A stretch of DNA of 35,125 bases from Flavobacterium sp. (GCA_020403245.1 JADBYA010000049.1:1-35125), one strand, 5' to 3'; positions 25,115 through 34,194 are shown, counted from the first letter of the stretch. Numbers and translations are program-made. The notes: a model not told the origin generated them from the sequence alone.

Positions 25115-26050
25115 TCATGCAAGAGGTAGCAATAATTGCCGGTGCATCGGGTGGAATTGGTTACGAAATAGCCCTATTATTTGCCCAAAAAAAAATCGAT
25201 ATTTTGATAGTGGCTAAAAGTAAGCGAAAATTAGAAAAAATTAAAAGTGCTATCGAGCAACAATACAACATTACCGTTTTTTGCGTAGCAACCGATGTAG
25301 CTACCAGCGAAGGATTTGTCGACATTAACAACTTTGTAATTTCCAATAATCTCACGGTAAACTATTTAGTAAACAATGCCGGTTTTGGCGACTATGGCTT
25401 TTTTACTGAACGCAGTATGGAAAAATACTCAGAAATGTTAGGGCTGAAAATCACTAGCTTGACGGAGCTAACCTATTATTATGCTAAGCAAATGATTAAA
25501 AATGGTAAGGGTAAAATTTTGAACGTAGCATCCAATGCCGGCGTCCAGTTTTTCAAACTGCAAGTGTTTGTTTATGCTACAAAGTAATTCAATAACCATT
25601 AAACTCATTGACTAATTATGAAAGAAGTAGCAATAATAACTGGCGCATCGGGCGGAATTGGTTACGAAATAGCCCTGTTATTTGCCCAACAAAAAATTGA
25701 TATAGTGATTGTGGCGAGAAACGAGAAAAAATTACAAAACATCAAAAGTGCTATCGAGCAACAGTACAACATTACCGTTTTTTGTGTAGCAACCGATTTA
25801 GCTACCAGCGAGGGAATTGTTGACATTAACCACTGTGTATATACCAATAATCTTTCGGTAAACTATTTAGTAAACAATGCCGGTTTTGGCGACTATGGCT
25901 TTTTTACTGAACGCAGTATGGAAAAATACTCAGAAATGTTAGGGCTTAACATCATTAGCTTGACGGAGCTAACCTATTATTATGCTAAGCAAATGATCAA
26001 AAATGGTAAAGGCAGAATTTTGAATGTAGCCTCCACTGCTGGCTTTCAAC
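25041..26050 (+). repeat. ~501-bp tandem duplication (DUF2141 3' end plus SDR 5' half)
   Basis: The block from about 25041 (DUF2141 tail, including caaagtaattcaataa and attaaactcattgacta) through the SDR 5' half is repeated from about 25545. Start codons 25117 and 25618 are 501 bp apart. Edges are approximate because the copies have diverged by point changes. Confidence 0.8.
25117..25587 (+). pseudogene. Truncated SDR duplicate (N-terminal half)
   Basis: It encodes 156 aa, against 261 in the intact neighbour, to which it is very similar up to about residue 141. It keeps the Rossmann motifs (GASGGIG, VNNAG) but has T8 changed to A and the catalytic Asn position (N111) changed to K. It lacks the YxxxK catalytic pair. 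The tail GVQFFKLQVFVYATK is read from an out-of-frame copy of the DUF2141 gene end. It is therefore a by-product of a ~500-bp tandem duplication and is expected to be inactive as an oxidoreductase. Confidence 0.85.
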
Positions 26051-26403
26051 CTGATCCTTATTTTGCTGTATATGGCGCTTCAAAAGCATATGTTATTAGC
26101 TTAACAGAGGCAATTCACAAAGAATTTGAAAACACCGGAGTTACCGCCACAGTACTGTCGCCAGGTGCAACAAAAACTAAATTTATGGAAAGAGCCGATA
26201 TGTCTGACGCAAAGCTTTATGAGAGTGGCGTAATGTCAGCCAAAAAAGTGGCCCAAGTTGGTTTCGATGGAATGATGAGAGGAAGTCTGCATGTAATACC
26301 TGGCTTCAAAAATAAACTACTTGCATTTTTCTCAAGTATTATGCCTTCTAGCAAATTACGGCTTAACATAGCGGCTAAGGTAATGGGCCGAAAAGACCAA
26401 TAA
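25618..26403 (+). CDS. Short-chain dehydrogenase/reductase
   Basis: This 261-aa classical SDR has the cofactor motif TGASGGIG (8-15), NNAG (86-89), the catalytic tetrad N111, S139, Y152, K156 (YGASK), and PG after the active site. Arg34 (VIVARN) suggests NADP preference. It belongs to the DltE/YqjQ-like group of general oxidoreductases; the substrate is unknown. It is the functional copy of the duplicated pair and is followed by the small membrane protein 49 bp downstream. Confidence 0.9.
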   Translation: MKEVAIITGASGGIGYEIALLFAQQKIDIVIVARNEKKLQNIKSAIEQQYNITVFCVATDLATSEGIVDINHCVYTNNLSVNYLVNNAGFGDYGFFTERSMEKYSEMLGLNIISLTELTYYYAKQMIKNGKGRILNVASTAGFQPDPYFAVYGASKAYVISLTEAIHKEFENTGVTATVLSPGATKTKFMERADMSDAKLYESGVMSAKKVAQVGFDGMMRGSLHVIPGFKNKLLAFFSSIMPSSKLRLNIAAKVMGRKDQ

Positions 26404-26452
26404 AAGTTAGTAAAAAAACGGTTTATTAGTAAACAACAAAAAATAGAATTTT

Positions 26453-26878
26453 ATGACAAGAGAAACAAAAAAGACAAGCGGCTTTATCCTTATCACTGTG
26501 CCTTCAATTATTTATGGGGGCTATTTTTTGCTTACCATTTTAAGTGGTCAGCAAGAATATTTAGCGTTAACCCATTTTCAAAAATCGATGTTCCGTGCCG
26601 GACATGCCCATGCTGGAGTTTTGGTAATTCTTGCACTGGTAGCGCAAATTTTCACAGACTATTCATCATTATCAGGAAGCTGGAAATGGATTACGCGACT
26701 GTCATTTCCCATTGCGGCCATTGCCATAAGTTTAGGATTTTTTGCAGCAGCCATAGGAAAGCAAATTAATGAACCAACAGCACTCATTGTAATTTTATAT
26801 ATAGGTATGGCGATTTTAACATTGGGACTTTTAACATTAGCGATAGGTTTGATAAGAGATAACAAAACCGACTCATAA
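26453..26878 (+). CDS. Small four-helix membrane protein
   Basis: This 141-aa protein has four predicted membrane helices (about 10-30, 47-67, 80-101, 106-130). A conserved-looking FRAGHAHAGVL motif lies at the start of helix 2, and its His residues could bind metal or haem. I do not recognise the family. It lies downstream of the SDR on the same strand and probably belongs to the same transcription unit. Confidence 0.7.
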   Translation: MTRETKKTSGFILITVPSIIYGGYFLLTILSGQQEYLALTHFQKSMFRAGHAHAGVLVILALVAQIFTDYSSLSGSWKWITRLSFPIAAIAISLGFFAAAIGKQINEPTALIVILYIGMAILTLGLLTLAIGLIRDNKTDS

Positions 26879-27062
26879 CTGCAAACAAGCACAGTGACTG
26901 GTATTTTGCATTATTTAATCTCGTTAGACTTTCTAACATGTAGCTTTACGGAGAACGGAAACGACTGCTCCTTGTAAAATCAGAATTTTTTATGGAGCTT
27001 TACAACCCAAAGGTAAATCAAACTGAAATTAAAAACGCGACACATAAATTAACTGTAAAAAG

Positions 27063-27401
27063 ATGAGTACTATTCCCTTTCAGACAATAGATTGGAATTC
27101 CGTTGAGAAAATCGAATACAAAGGCGAAACAGGAATTGCAATTTGGCAAACAATCCAATTTAATGGGCTTAGAGTAAGAATTGTTGAATATTCAAATGGA
27201 TATTTAGCAGACCACTGGTGCAAAAATGGGCACATTGTACATTGCTTAGAAGGAGCATTTGTAAGCGAATTAAGTACAGGCGAAAAAATTAATTTAGCCA
27301 AAGGGGAAACTTATATTGTATCAGATGAACTTAGTTCACATCGTTCTGTTTCCAAAAATGGTGTCAAGCTTCTTATTATTGATGGAGATTTTTTAAAATA
27401 A
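27063..27401 (+). CDS. Small cupin-fold protein (DHWC motif)
   Basis: This 112-aa single-domain cupin has ADHWCKNGHIVHCLEGAF (D50, H51, C53, H57, H60) at the first cupin motif and ETYIVSDELSSHRS at the second. It matches a group annotated, from memory, as DHCW-motif cupins. It is probably a metal-binding protein of unknown substrate. It converges with the restriction-modification gene, with a hairpin terminator between them. Confidence 0.75.
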   Translation: MSTIPFQTIDWNSVEKIEYKGETGIAIWQTIQFNGLRVRIVEYSNGYLADHWCKNGHIVHCLEGAFVSELSTGEKINLAKGETYIVSDELSSHRSVSKNGVKLLIIDGDFLK

Positions 27402-27473
27402 ATGAAAGAACCGAATGATAGTAATAACTCCTAAAAGTTGGTGCAAGCGTCACGTTCGTACTTTATAACATTT

Positions 27474-27519
27474 ACCACGCGAAAGTTTTCGCGCTTCAGC
27501 GGTGGGTTTGTTTTTTTTT
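27474..27519. terminator. Terminator between convergent cupin and RM genes
   Basis: A perfect 7-bp palindrome (cgcgaaa/tttcgcg, 27478-27493) lies within acc...ggtgg flanks. It is followed by a 9-T run that overlaps the RM stop codon. It best serves the + strand cupin. Confidence 0.6.
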
Positions 27520-29962
27520 ATTCTTTCAAAAATTCGTATTCGTATATTTTCGGCTTTATTTTGTCTGCAAGTATGTTTTGCTTTTGTCGTAAGTCTGCGA
27601 TTAGTTCTGTGTATTTTTCGTCTGAACTTTTGTTATTCATTCTGCCTGTTTTTTCGTTTCTGCCTTGAAAATATTCTCTAATGTCATAAAAACTTGCGTT
27701 TACGTTTATGTCTTTTTGAGAATGGTAATATTTCCAAAGTTCTCTACCAGCATCGAAAACGGCAATTGCTTCTTCTGAAAATTCAAGTGGTTTGTTCTCG
27801 TAAGTACCAATTTTTGTATTGTCGTCAAACAATGAACCTCCTGTTTGTTCTACTTTTAATTTACCATTAATAAAGTCAGTCATAAAGTTACTATGAAACT
27901 TTTCTTTTGCGTTTACTTCTTGTTCAGTAAATGGAATCCAATGATTTGTACCATCATTTGATGAAATTTTAATTTGCCCATCAAATAAAGTAAAAGCTAA
28001 ACAATCATTTTGAAATTCTACATCATTTTGCCAACCTGCATTTGGATATAAAAATTGGTCTCTGTCATTTAGCCAAGTTGCTTCAATTACATGTCGAATG
28101 GAAATGTAAATGCTAGATATAATTAAATTATTGCTATTCAAATATAATTCGGAGTCATGAGCTTTTGTACTACCTAAATCAATATAAATAAAATTTTGGT
28201 TTTGAAAGTCATTTCCTCTATAGAACAATGTACCTATAGAATTTTCTTTTGATGATTGGAATTTAACAATCCACTTATTAATACTATAAGGTAATACGCC
28301 ATAAAAGTTTTTAACACCAACATAATCTACTTTTTTGTCATAAATATCTGTAGCAATTGTATTAATTTTAGTCTTGTTTGTAGTGTTCCAAATGGTAAAG
28401 CCAATAGGAAAATTCCCTTTTACATTGTCAAAAGTGTCAGCAGGAACTATAAAACCACTTACATAATCTGCTAAAAAATATTCTTTGAATTTTTTGAAAT
28501 TTGAGCCGTTTACAAATTTTAATGTAGAAAACTGTCCTAAGATACAATTAGGAATTTTTTCATAGATATTTGCCATAAACAAGGCAAAGATTTCGTTTGT
28601 AGCATTTCCTATTTTTGGATTTAAGTACTCCTTTATTTTAAATTGTGTCGTAACACCACCTTTATTTTCGCCAGTACCTGTTACGGTTTTTGTAGAAGTT
28701 GCTTCCGCATAAGGTGGATTAATATAAATCACTAATTTTTTTCGCTTTTCTTCATTATTGATAATGTCTTGCAAACTTTGTGGCAGTTTAGTGAAATCAT
28801 CATTAAGGAAATCAAACTGAAATACGTGGTTTTCTAAAAGGTTAGCTCCGTGGTCAATTCGCTCGTGCATAACATTAACATCGGCTTGGTCAAGTGTACT
28901 TGCATAAATATTGTATTTGTTGGTTAAACCTGCAAGAAGATTACCAGTGCCAGCGGCACAATCCCAAATAAAATATTCATCTTGCCAGTTTTCACCCAAG
29001 TATTCTGTTAGGTATTTTTGTGAAAGTTCCACCCAAATACGAGGTGTGAAAAAGGCACCTTTTCGTTCTCGAATATCTTGCGGAACTAGCAAATCTCTCC
29101 TTTCGATTATGTAGTCTTGAAATTCTTTTAATGGTGGTCGTTTGTATCGTTTCCAAAATTGCAGATACGTTTCTTTATTTTTTAGGTTAATCGTGGCATC
29201 AAACATTTGCTTAATGTTCTCTTTTGCTATTGTATAACCTTGATTTTGATATACTACAAATAAACTATCTCGTATGGAAAGGTCATCATCAATATTTTGA
29301 GTGTCTTTGTCGTCAACAAATAGGTCGGCCAGATAAAAGTCGTTGTCGAATATATTTGCTTTTTTTAAGTCGTCCCAGTTTACGTCAATTATTGGTTTTA
29401 CTATTTCGAGCCAACGCAAGTAAATAGGAATGAAATTATTTTTGTCAATTTTTAGTTTGCTTACTGTTGTGGCTTTAGCAATATTGTTTTTAATGAAAGC
29501 TACAAGGTCTTTTTCATCATTTACGAAGTCATATACATCAGTATTTTGTTTGAGTATAGTTTCAATCCTTTCTTTGATGAGTTTAAACTCTTTAGTCTCG
29601 TGATTACTTGGTGTTACATTCCAATTAAAGTCGTTTAAATAAAATATGTCTTGAACATTTATATAGGGTACAAAAGCAATTTTTTTAAAGTCAAAAGTAC
29701 CCAAAAAAGCAGGCGGTAAAGTTTTGTCAAATGTTCTTGCTTTTCCAATAGTCAGTATAAGTTGAACAAACATTGACGGAATGTCAAAATTTCCTGTTTT
29801 GGCTTCAGCCCAAAGAAGTGGAGTTCTTCCAAATAAATTATCTTGTTTTGGAAAAACTGTAAAGTCAATATTTCCAATTATCTCTGTTGTATCAAATTGT
29901 TTAAACCAGTCTGCACCAACTTTGTTTTTTAGTTCTTCTTCTCTAATGTTTTTATACTTCAT
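27518..29962 (-). CDS. Type IIG restriction-modification enzyme (fused nuclease and methyltransferase)
   Basis: This 814-aa single-chain enzyme has an N-terminal PD-(D/E)xK-like nuclease (D33 in NIDFTVF; E53-A-K55 in LLWAEAKTG). A helical linker follows, then a gamma-class N6-adenine methyltransferase domain with GAFFTP (302-307), motif I DCAAGTGN (334-341) and motif IV NPPY (415-418). The C-terminal ~300 residues should be the target-recognition part. The family resembles Eco57I-like enzymes. No separate specificity or restriction subunit is nearby. In the minus direction its 5' side begins with a cassette-type boundary (catataac at 30068-30075). No matching boundary is clear at its 3' end. 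Confidence 0.85.
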   Translation of the reverse strand: MKYKNIREEELKNKVGADWFKQFDTTEIIGNIDFTVFPKQDNLFGRTPLLWAEAKTGNFDIPSMFVQLILTIGKARTFDKTLPPAFLGTFDFKKIAFVPYINVQDIFYLNDFNWNVTPSNHETKEFKLIKERIETILKQNTDVYDFVNDEKDLVAFIKNNIAKATTVSKLKIDKNNFIPIYLRWLEIVKPIIDVNWDDLKKANIFDNDFYLADLFVDDKDTQNIDDDLSIRDSLFVVYQNQGYTIAKENIKQMFDATINLKNKETYLQFWKRYKRPPLKEFQDYIIERRDLLVPQDIRERKGAFFTPRIWVELSQKYLTEYLGENWQDEYFIWDCAAGTGNLLAGLTNKYNIYASTLDQADVNVMHERIDHGANLLENHVFQFDFLNDDFTKLPQSLQDIINNEEKRKKLVIYINPPYAEATSTKTVTGTGENKGGVTTQFKIKEYLNPKIGNATNEIFALFMANIYEKIPNCILGQFSTLKFVNGSNFKKFKEYFLADYVSGFIVPADTFDNVKGNFPIGFTIWNTTNKTKINTIATDIYDKKVDYVGVKNFYGVLPYSINKWIVKFQSSKENSIGTLFYRGNDFQNQNFIYIDLGSTKAHDSELYLNSNNLIISSIYISIRHVIEATWLNDRDQFLYPNAGWQNDVEFQNDCLAFTLFDGQIKISSNDGTNHWIPFTEQEVNAKEKFHSNFMTDFINGKLKVEQTGGSLFDDNTKIGTYENKPLEFSEEAIAVFDAGRELWKYYHSQKDINVNASFYDIREYFQGRNEKTGRMNNKSSDEKYTELIADLRQKQNILADKIKPKIYEYEFLKE

Positions 29963-30067
29963 CTATCTTAAGTATTCTCAATTTGTGCGGACTAATATAA
30001 GAACTAGAAATGAATTTTTATCATTTTTCATTGGTTATTCTTTTGAAAACGGTGCGTGTACGGTTTT

Positions 30068-30199
30068 CATATAACGGTTTCGTGGCTACACGAAGTGGCG
30101 AACTTAGTAAACGTTTATTTTCCACTAAGATAAAATTTCTTGCGGAAGATAATCGTCTGGCTTGAAAAAGATTCGCAATTTTGCAATCGGTGGTTGTAG
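30068..30199 (-). repeat. attC-like structured spacer between RM and secreted-protein cassettes
   Basis: On the minus strand it begins ctacaac and caccgattgc and ends with cgccacttcgtgtagcc, cacgaaacc and gttatatg. The arms pair imperfectly, and an inner hairpin (cttagt/actaag) is present. It fills most of the 245-bp gap upstream of the RM gene. Confidence 0.4.
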
Positions 30200-30207
30200 A
30201 ACGTTTT

Positions 30208-31161
30208 TTATTCGTTATAAATTAATTCAATAATAGTTTTATCAATTCTTTTTCCTTTTTCTTTATCAATATCTATAGTAGTTTCACGAATTGCCTCTAT
30301 TTTATATGGAACTCCTGGGTTATAGTAATATTCATAAGTATTTCTGTCATTAATCTCAAAAACAGCGGTTTTAAAAGCTTTTTCCATCCCCTTATCATCA
30401 AGATTCATTTTTTTAAATATTTGCTTTAATATTTCTCTTGTATCGTCTGGATTCAAACTCATTTCTTGCTTAAACGTACAAAAGCTTTCGTCAAAATCTA
30501 CATCTTCAAAATATAATTTAGCTTTAGCTTTTATAGGATTTCCTCCAAACATATTAGGTAGTTCTTCATCATAAAACATAGGTTTAGTAATGTCAAATTC
30601 AACACCCATAGGGAAATGAAAATATTGTAACTCTTTCAATACGAGTTGTTCAACACCTTGTTTAGAGCTATAAATTTGTTTAAATGGTTGCATTGCAGTT
30701 TTTAAAGTCTCTTTTTTCTTTTCGTCTTCTTCACCTAAAACCTCAACGATATCGTCAAACATACTATTCATAGTTTCTCCAACCTCTTTCCAATTTAAGA
30801 TTTCTATTAAATCTCCAACTTCTGAAGTTTTATACTCTATTTCGGTTATTTTATACTTTGAGAACCTATTAAGAAGTTTTTCTGGAATTTTGTACGTGTT
30901 TCCTAAATCATTTTCATAACTCCATTTAATTGTGTATGAAGTTTGTGTAGAATCAATTACAGTGAAATTTGCAACATATTCTTGTTTTTGGTCTTTAGTT
31001 AATGATCCTTCTTTCCACTGTTGATTAATTTTTGACACTTTGAAATTATAGCTATCACCAATTGACCAATAAGATACAAAAGCAACTTTTGTTGTATCAA
31101 CTTGACTAAATAAATTTGTTGTAACAATTAACATTACAACCATTAATAATTTTTTTTTCAT
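30208..31161 (-). CDS. Secreted hypothetical protein
   Basis: This 317-aa protein uses the ATG at 31161 (MKKKLLMVVMLIVTTNLFSQ, a clear signal peptide). The frame continues upstream to 31275, but that part lies inside the 257-bp repeat element and is not expected to be translated. The mature part has an acidic/basic charged region (EDEKKKETLKTAM) and several beta-strand-like segments. I recognise no domain. It is the single gene of the cassette bounded at 30193 and 31188. Confidence 0.65.
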   Translation of the reverse strand: MKKKLLMVVMLIVTTNLFSQVDTTKVAFVSYWSIGDSYNFKVSKINQQWKEGSLTKDQKQEYVANFTVIDSTQTSYTIKWSYENDLGNTYKIPEKLLNRFSKYKITEIEYKTSEVGDLIEILNWKEVGETMNSMFDDIVEVLGEEDEKKKETLKTAMQPFKQIYSSKQGVEQLVLKELQYFHFPMGVEFDITKPMFYDEELPNMFGGNPIKAKAKLYFEDVDFDESFCTFKQEMSLNPDDTREILKQIFKKMNLDDKGMEKAFKTAVFEINDRNTYEYYYNPGVPYKIEAIRETTIDIDKEKGKRIDKTIIELIYNE

Positions 31162-31185
31162 TTCTGTTTTTTCAAAATGTGCTAC

Positions 31186-31442
31186 AACGTCAGACTGTGA
31201 AAAAACTTCCACAATCCACAAACAAATATAAAAAAATACTTGTAAGAAAAATATATTTTTCTTATTTTTAACCATGCAACATCCCGACGCTTCGGGTTTT
31301 TAAGCGCATTATTTTTTACAAACTACAACTTTAATCTAGAAAATAACCTCGCTTAAATCATCTTAAACGAGGTTGGTTTTTATACTTATTTTGATCCCGA
31401 AACTTCGGGATAGTTTTTTGGAGCGGTTGTGCAACGGCTACC
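31186..31442 (-). repeat. 257-bp intercassette element, copy A
   Basis: Read on the minus strand it carries hairpins (atcccgaa/ttcgggat; aacctcg/cgaggtt; cccga/tcggg), then TATATTTG, GTTTGTGGATTGTGG, and TTCACAGTCTGACGTT next to the cassette start. It differs from copy B by about a dozen bases with no net length change. It explains most of the gap at 31162-31555. Confidence 0.9.
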
Positions 31443-31555
31443 CGTGTTGGCTGCTGCCCATTCTATCCATTGATTCTTTGAGTTATGTCCTTTCATTATT
31501 ATTGTCTGATTATTAAGCTGCTATGGCTGTGGCATATGGATTTTCAATTGTCATC

Positions 31556-31957
31556 CTAAACTATTAAGTCAAGCAGTCCAAATAAGCCCGCACCAATTAT
31601 AATTGTCCAAGAAATCCAGTCTTTAAATTCATTGTTTTTGTGTTTAAGAAACAAAATATGAAGTCCTAAATGCACAATCATAAAAATATTAAACCCCTTT
31701 ATAAACGCTTCTATGTTTTGGCTGTGTGTCAGCTGCCAAAATATAAAGAAGAATAAAGGAATGTGTATAAATACAAATACTATGTGTCCTAACTTGTCAC
31801 TGAGCAATGAAAGTCCAGGGAAAATTCGCCACTCACGACACCTTATTGCGTCCATTTCGTGCATTGTCAAAAATGATAGTCCCAAATAGAAAAAAATGTG
31901 TTCTGTCATATTATCTTGTCTATAAAATTCTTTGTTTTTCAGTGTTAGCTTATTCAT
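31556..31957 (-). CDS. Small membrane protein (DUF6713-like)
   Basis: This 133-aa protein has about four membrane helices and a charged MHEMDAIRCREWRIFPG segment after helix 1, which I associate from memory with DUF6713. Its start overlaps the cupin stop by 8 bp, suggesting translational coupling; an internal Met at 31909 (MTEHIFFYLG) is an alternative. The function is unknown. With the cupin it forms the only two-gene cassette in the array. Confidence 0.6.
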   Translation of the reverse strand: MNKLTLKNKEFYRQDNMTEHIFFYLGLSFLTMHEMDAIRCREWRIFPGLSLLSDKLGHIVFVFIHIPLFFFIFWQLTHSQNIEAFIKGFNIFMIVHLGLHILFLKHKNNEFKDWISWTIIIGAGLFGLLDLIV

Positions 31958-32291
31958 TAAAATCTATATATTCAGTGTCTTCTTCGTCACTTTCAAAACA
32001 TAAATTTACTGTTCGACCAATAGCAATTGTACGATGAATTATGCCCGATTTTACGCAATATGTTTCGTTTGGAAAAAGGTCTACAAATTCTCCGTTTTCA
32101 AATTCAATTCTCAGATTTCCTTCAAGAACTATGAATAGCTCATCTGTCCTATTGTGTCTATGCCAAGGGAAAGTATTGTTTTTATTAATTGCTATTCTTA
32201 AACAATGGTCATTTACTGAAACAACCTTGTCATTGTAATGATGCTCAAGAATATTTTTTTCAAGGTCAACTAGATTAATCTTATTAGTCAT
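31950..32291 (-). CDS. Cupin-domain protein
   Basis: This 113-aa single-domain cupin_2 protein has a complete metal site: H44 and H46 (PWHRHNRTDE), E51 and H86 (GIIHRTI). The barrel strand ELFIVLEGNLRIEF and the ETYCVKSG turn are typical. It may be an isomerase, a dioxygenase-like enzyme or a sugar-binding protein; the sequence does not decide. It is the first gene of its cassette, starting 20-30 bp inside the boundary gcagctaac at 32312-32320. Confidence 0.8.
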   Translation of the reverse strand: MTNKINLVDLEKNILEHHYNDKVVSVNDHCLRIAINKNNTFPWHRHNRTDELFIVLEGNLRIEFENGEFVDLFPNETYCVKSGIIHRTIAIGRTVNLCFESDEEDTEYIDFNE

Positions 32292-32314
32292 ATGGTATCT
32301 TTCTCAAGGTTGCA

Positions 32315-32445
32315 GCTAACGCCTGCTGCTAAAATGCGTTGGGGAGTTCTAAGCAGCGTCGTTGTCCCACGTAAAAATAATTGCCAATATACTAATTAAA
32401 ACCTATCAAACCCTAAGCCCCGATGGATTTTAGCAGCTGTTAGCG
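32315..32445 (-). repeat. attC-like site (best example)
   Basis: The outer arms gctaac/gttagc pair exactly. The inner arms gctgctaaaat/attttagcagc pair exactly, with unequal bulges between them (1 versus 4 nt). A 5-nt unpaired stretch and a gggg/cccc pair follow. This order (R box, extrahelical bases, L box, unpaired spacer, variable stem) is that of an integron attC site of ~130 bp. Confidence 0.55.
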
Positions 32446-32460
32446 TTTCGTGCTTTTTTT

Positions 32461-33912
32461 TCATTGGTTTTTAGTAAATTTGAAAACTTTGAAATATTCT
32501 GATGAGAATATCATCTCTGAGTTTCTGGGTATTATTGGTTCATGAAATGGAGTATTTTTAATGTCTTCGCTAAAACCACTTATTTGATTAATAAAAATTA
32601 CTTTTCTGTATTTATTATATAACACACTATCTATTGCTTTGTCTTGTCCAACCTTAGAATGCAATGCCCAAGCGGCCCACCATTCAAGGCCATGTCTTGC
32701 TATTACTATAGTTTCATTATCAATTCTAATTACTGAATTAAGTTCTTTTAATTCTTTGTATGCGTTATCATCAATTACAGCATCTTTAGGATGACCTATT
32801 ACTGCAAGCATTGATATTAGAGTAAATATTGAAAGAAAGATACTTATTGCTATATGCTTTTTAACGCTAATTACCGAAGATATTCCAACTATTAATAGTG
32901 TTTGAGGAATGAATAAAAATAAGCTGAGTCGTTTAAAATATTCTCCATCAAGAAGTGGAAAAGAGAATGCAATTAAGCAAACAGTAGAAGCAAACAAAAT
33001 CGTTTTTTGAAATGGTTTTAAATTATTACTATTTGTTTTTAGGGTAATAATGCCAATTATTGCAAGTGCTATTGAAATTAGTATTATTAAAAAGTCGGGT
33101 GGTGACAACATTCCGTTTAGTATGGCTGGTTTTTCAAATATCAAATTCCAAAATGAAACCAACCTGTTGAAACGAGAAATGTCAATTAGGAAGACTATAC
33201 CCAAGCTAATAGAAATAAGAATTGTCATAGGAATTATAGCTTTTTTCTTGTAGGTATAAAAGACCATTAAAAACAGAAAAAACAATGCAAAAACAAATGT
33301 TCCGAAATGGGTCAGTCCTGTAAAAATTAAAAAAGTAACTGATAGAAAGATGTTAATTTTATTTTTATTGAATTGAAATGTTAAATAGTATGCAAGAAAA
33401 CATAACAGAAAAACAATTGCAAAGGCATTCTTTTGCAGGTCAGAAGTGAGGACTAGCGGTGAAAATGAGAGAACCGAAAAAGCGAGAATACTGGATTTAA
33501 ATGTTTTTAAGGGTAAAGGATTGCTCAATTGAATGATTTTATAAAGAGGTAAAAGTAAAAGTGGAATAGAAATACTATCAACTATTTTCACTACACTTAA
33601 TATCAAGGTGTCAGTTATGGAAAAACCAAAAATCGAAAGGAACTTAATTAAAAATGCGTCAAAATAAAATAGCAAGGGCATATCAGAGAACCCTAAATGT
33701 CCATTTGTCAAAATAGACCTTACCTGTAAAGGATAATAACCACCATTAACTCCAGGTATCAATTCTTGATAAAAGTTGAAATAAAACCGAATACTAAAAG
33801 CAATAAACCCCACTAAAAGATAAATAGGGATTAGGTTCTTAAAGAAAGTATTGGTATTTTTTTCAATTTTCAAAGTCAATGTTTTTTTATGTTTAGTCTG
33901 TCTTCTGAGCAT
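32461..33912 (-). CDS. Polytopic membrane protein, possible GT-C glycosyltransferase
   Basis: This 483-aa protein starts at the ATG at 33912. The longer frame to 33948 enters the 257-bp repeat. It has about ten hydrophobic helices and a C-terminal soluble domain (from ~390) with an Asn/Asp-rich start and EWWAAWALHSKVGQD. The first large outer loop holds GVNGGYYPLQVRSIL, in the place and style of the acidic GT-C loop, though the usual Asp is replaced by Asn-Gly. A lipid-linked sugar transferase is possible but unproven. It is the only gene of its cassette (32439-33922). Confidence 0.5.
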   Translation of the reverse strand: MLRRQTKHKKTLTLKIEKNTNTFFKNLIPIYLLVGFIAFSIRFYFNFYQELIPGVNGGYYPLQVRSILTNGHLGFSDMPLLFYFDAFLIKFLSIFGFSITDTLILSVVKIVDSISIPLLLLPLYKIIQLSNPLPLKTFKSSILAFSVLSFSPLVLTSDLQKNAFAIVFLLCFLAYYLTFQFNKNKINIFLSVTFLIFTGLTHFGTFVFALFFLFLMVFYTYKKKAIIPMTILISISLGIVFLIDISRFNRLVSFWNLIFEKPAILNGMLSPPDFLIILISIALAIIGIITLKTNSNNLKPFQKTILFASTVCLIAFSFPLLDGEYFKRLSLFLFIPQTLLIVGISSVISVKKHIAISIFLSIFTLISMLAVIGHPKDAVIDDNAYKELKELNSVIRIDNETIVIARHGLEWWAAWALHSKVGQDKAIDSVLYNKYRKVIFINQISGFSEDIKNTPFHEPIIPRNSEMIFSSEYFKVFKFTKNQ

Positions 33913-33919
33913 GAACGCT

Positions 33920-34176
33920 AACGTCAGACTGTGAAAAAACCTCCACAATCCACAAACAAATATAAAAAAATACTTGCAAGAAAAACATATTTTTCTTATT
34001 TTTAACCATGCAACATCCCGACGCTTCGGGTTTTTAAGCGCATTATTTTTTACAAACTACAACTTTAATCTAGAAAATAACCTCGCTTAAATCACCTTAA
34101 ATGAGGTTGCTTTTTATGTTTATTTTGATCCCGAAACTTCGGGATAGTTTTTAAGAGAGGTTGTGCAACGGCTACC
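33920..34176 (-). repeat. 257-bp intercassette element, copy B
   Basis: It has the same length and order as copy A. It sits between the lipoprotein cassette and the GT-C-like cassette, with its TATATTTG side facing the GT-C-like gene. Its cga/tga change in the second hairpin weakens one pair. Confidence 0.9.
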
Positions 34177-34194
34177 GCTGTTATGGGCTGGGCT

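Noticed and set aside
31162..31275. N-terminal extension of the secreted hypothetical protein
   Set aside because: It is encoded by the 257-bp repeat element, while a clean signal peptide starts at the internal ATG at 31161.
33913..33948. N-terminal extension of the GT-C-like protein
   Set aside because: It is encoded by copy B of the repeat element; the ATG at 33912 lies just outside it.
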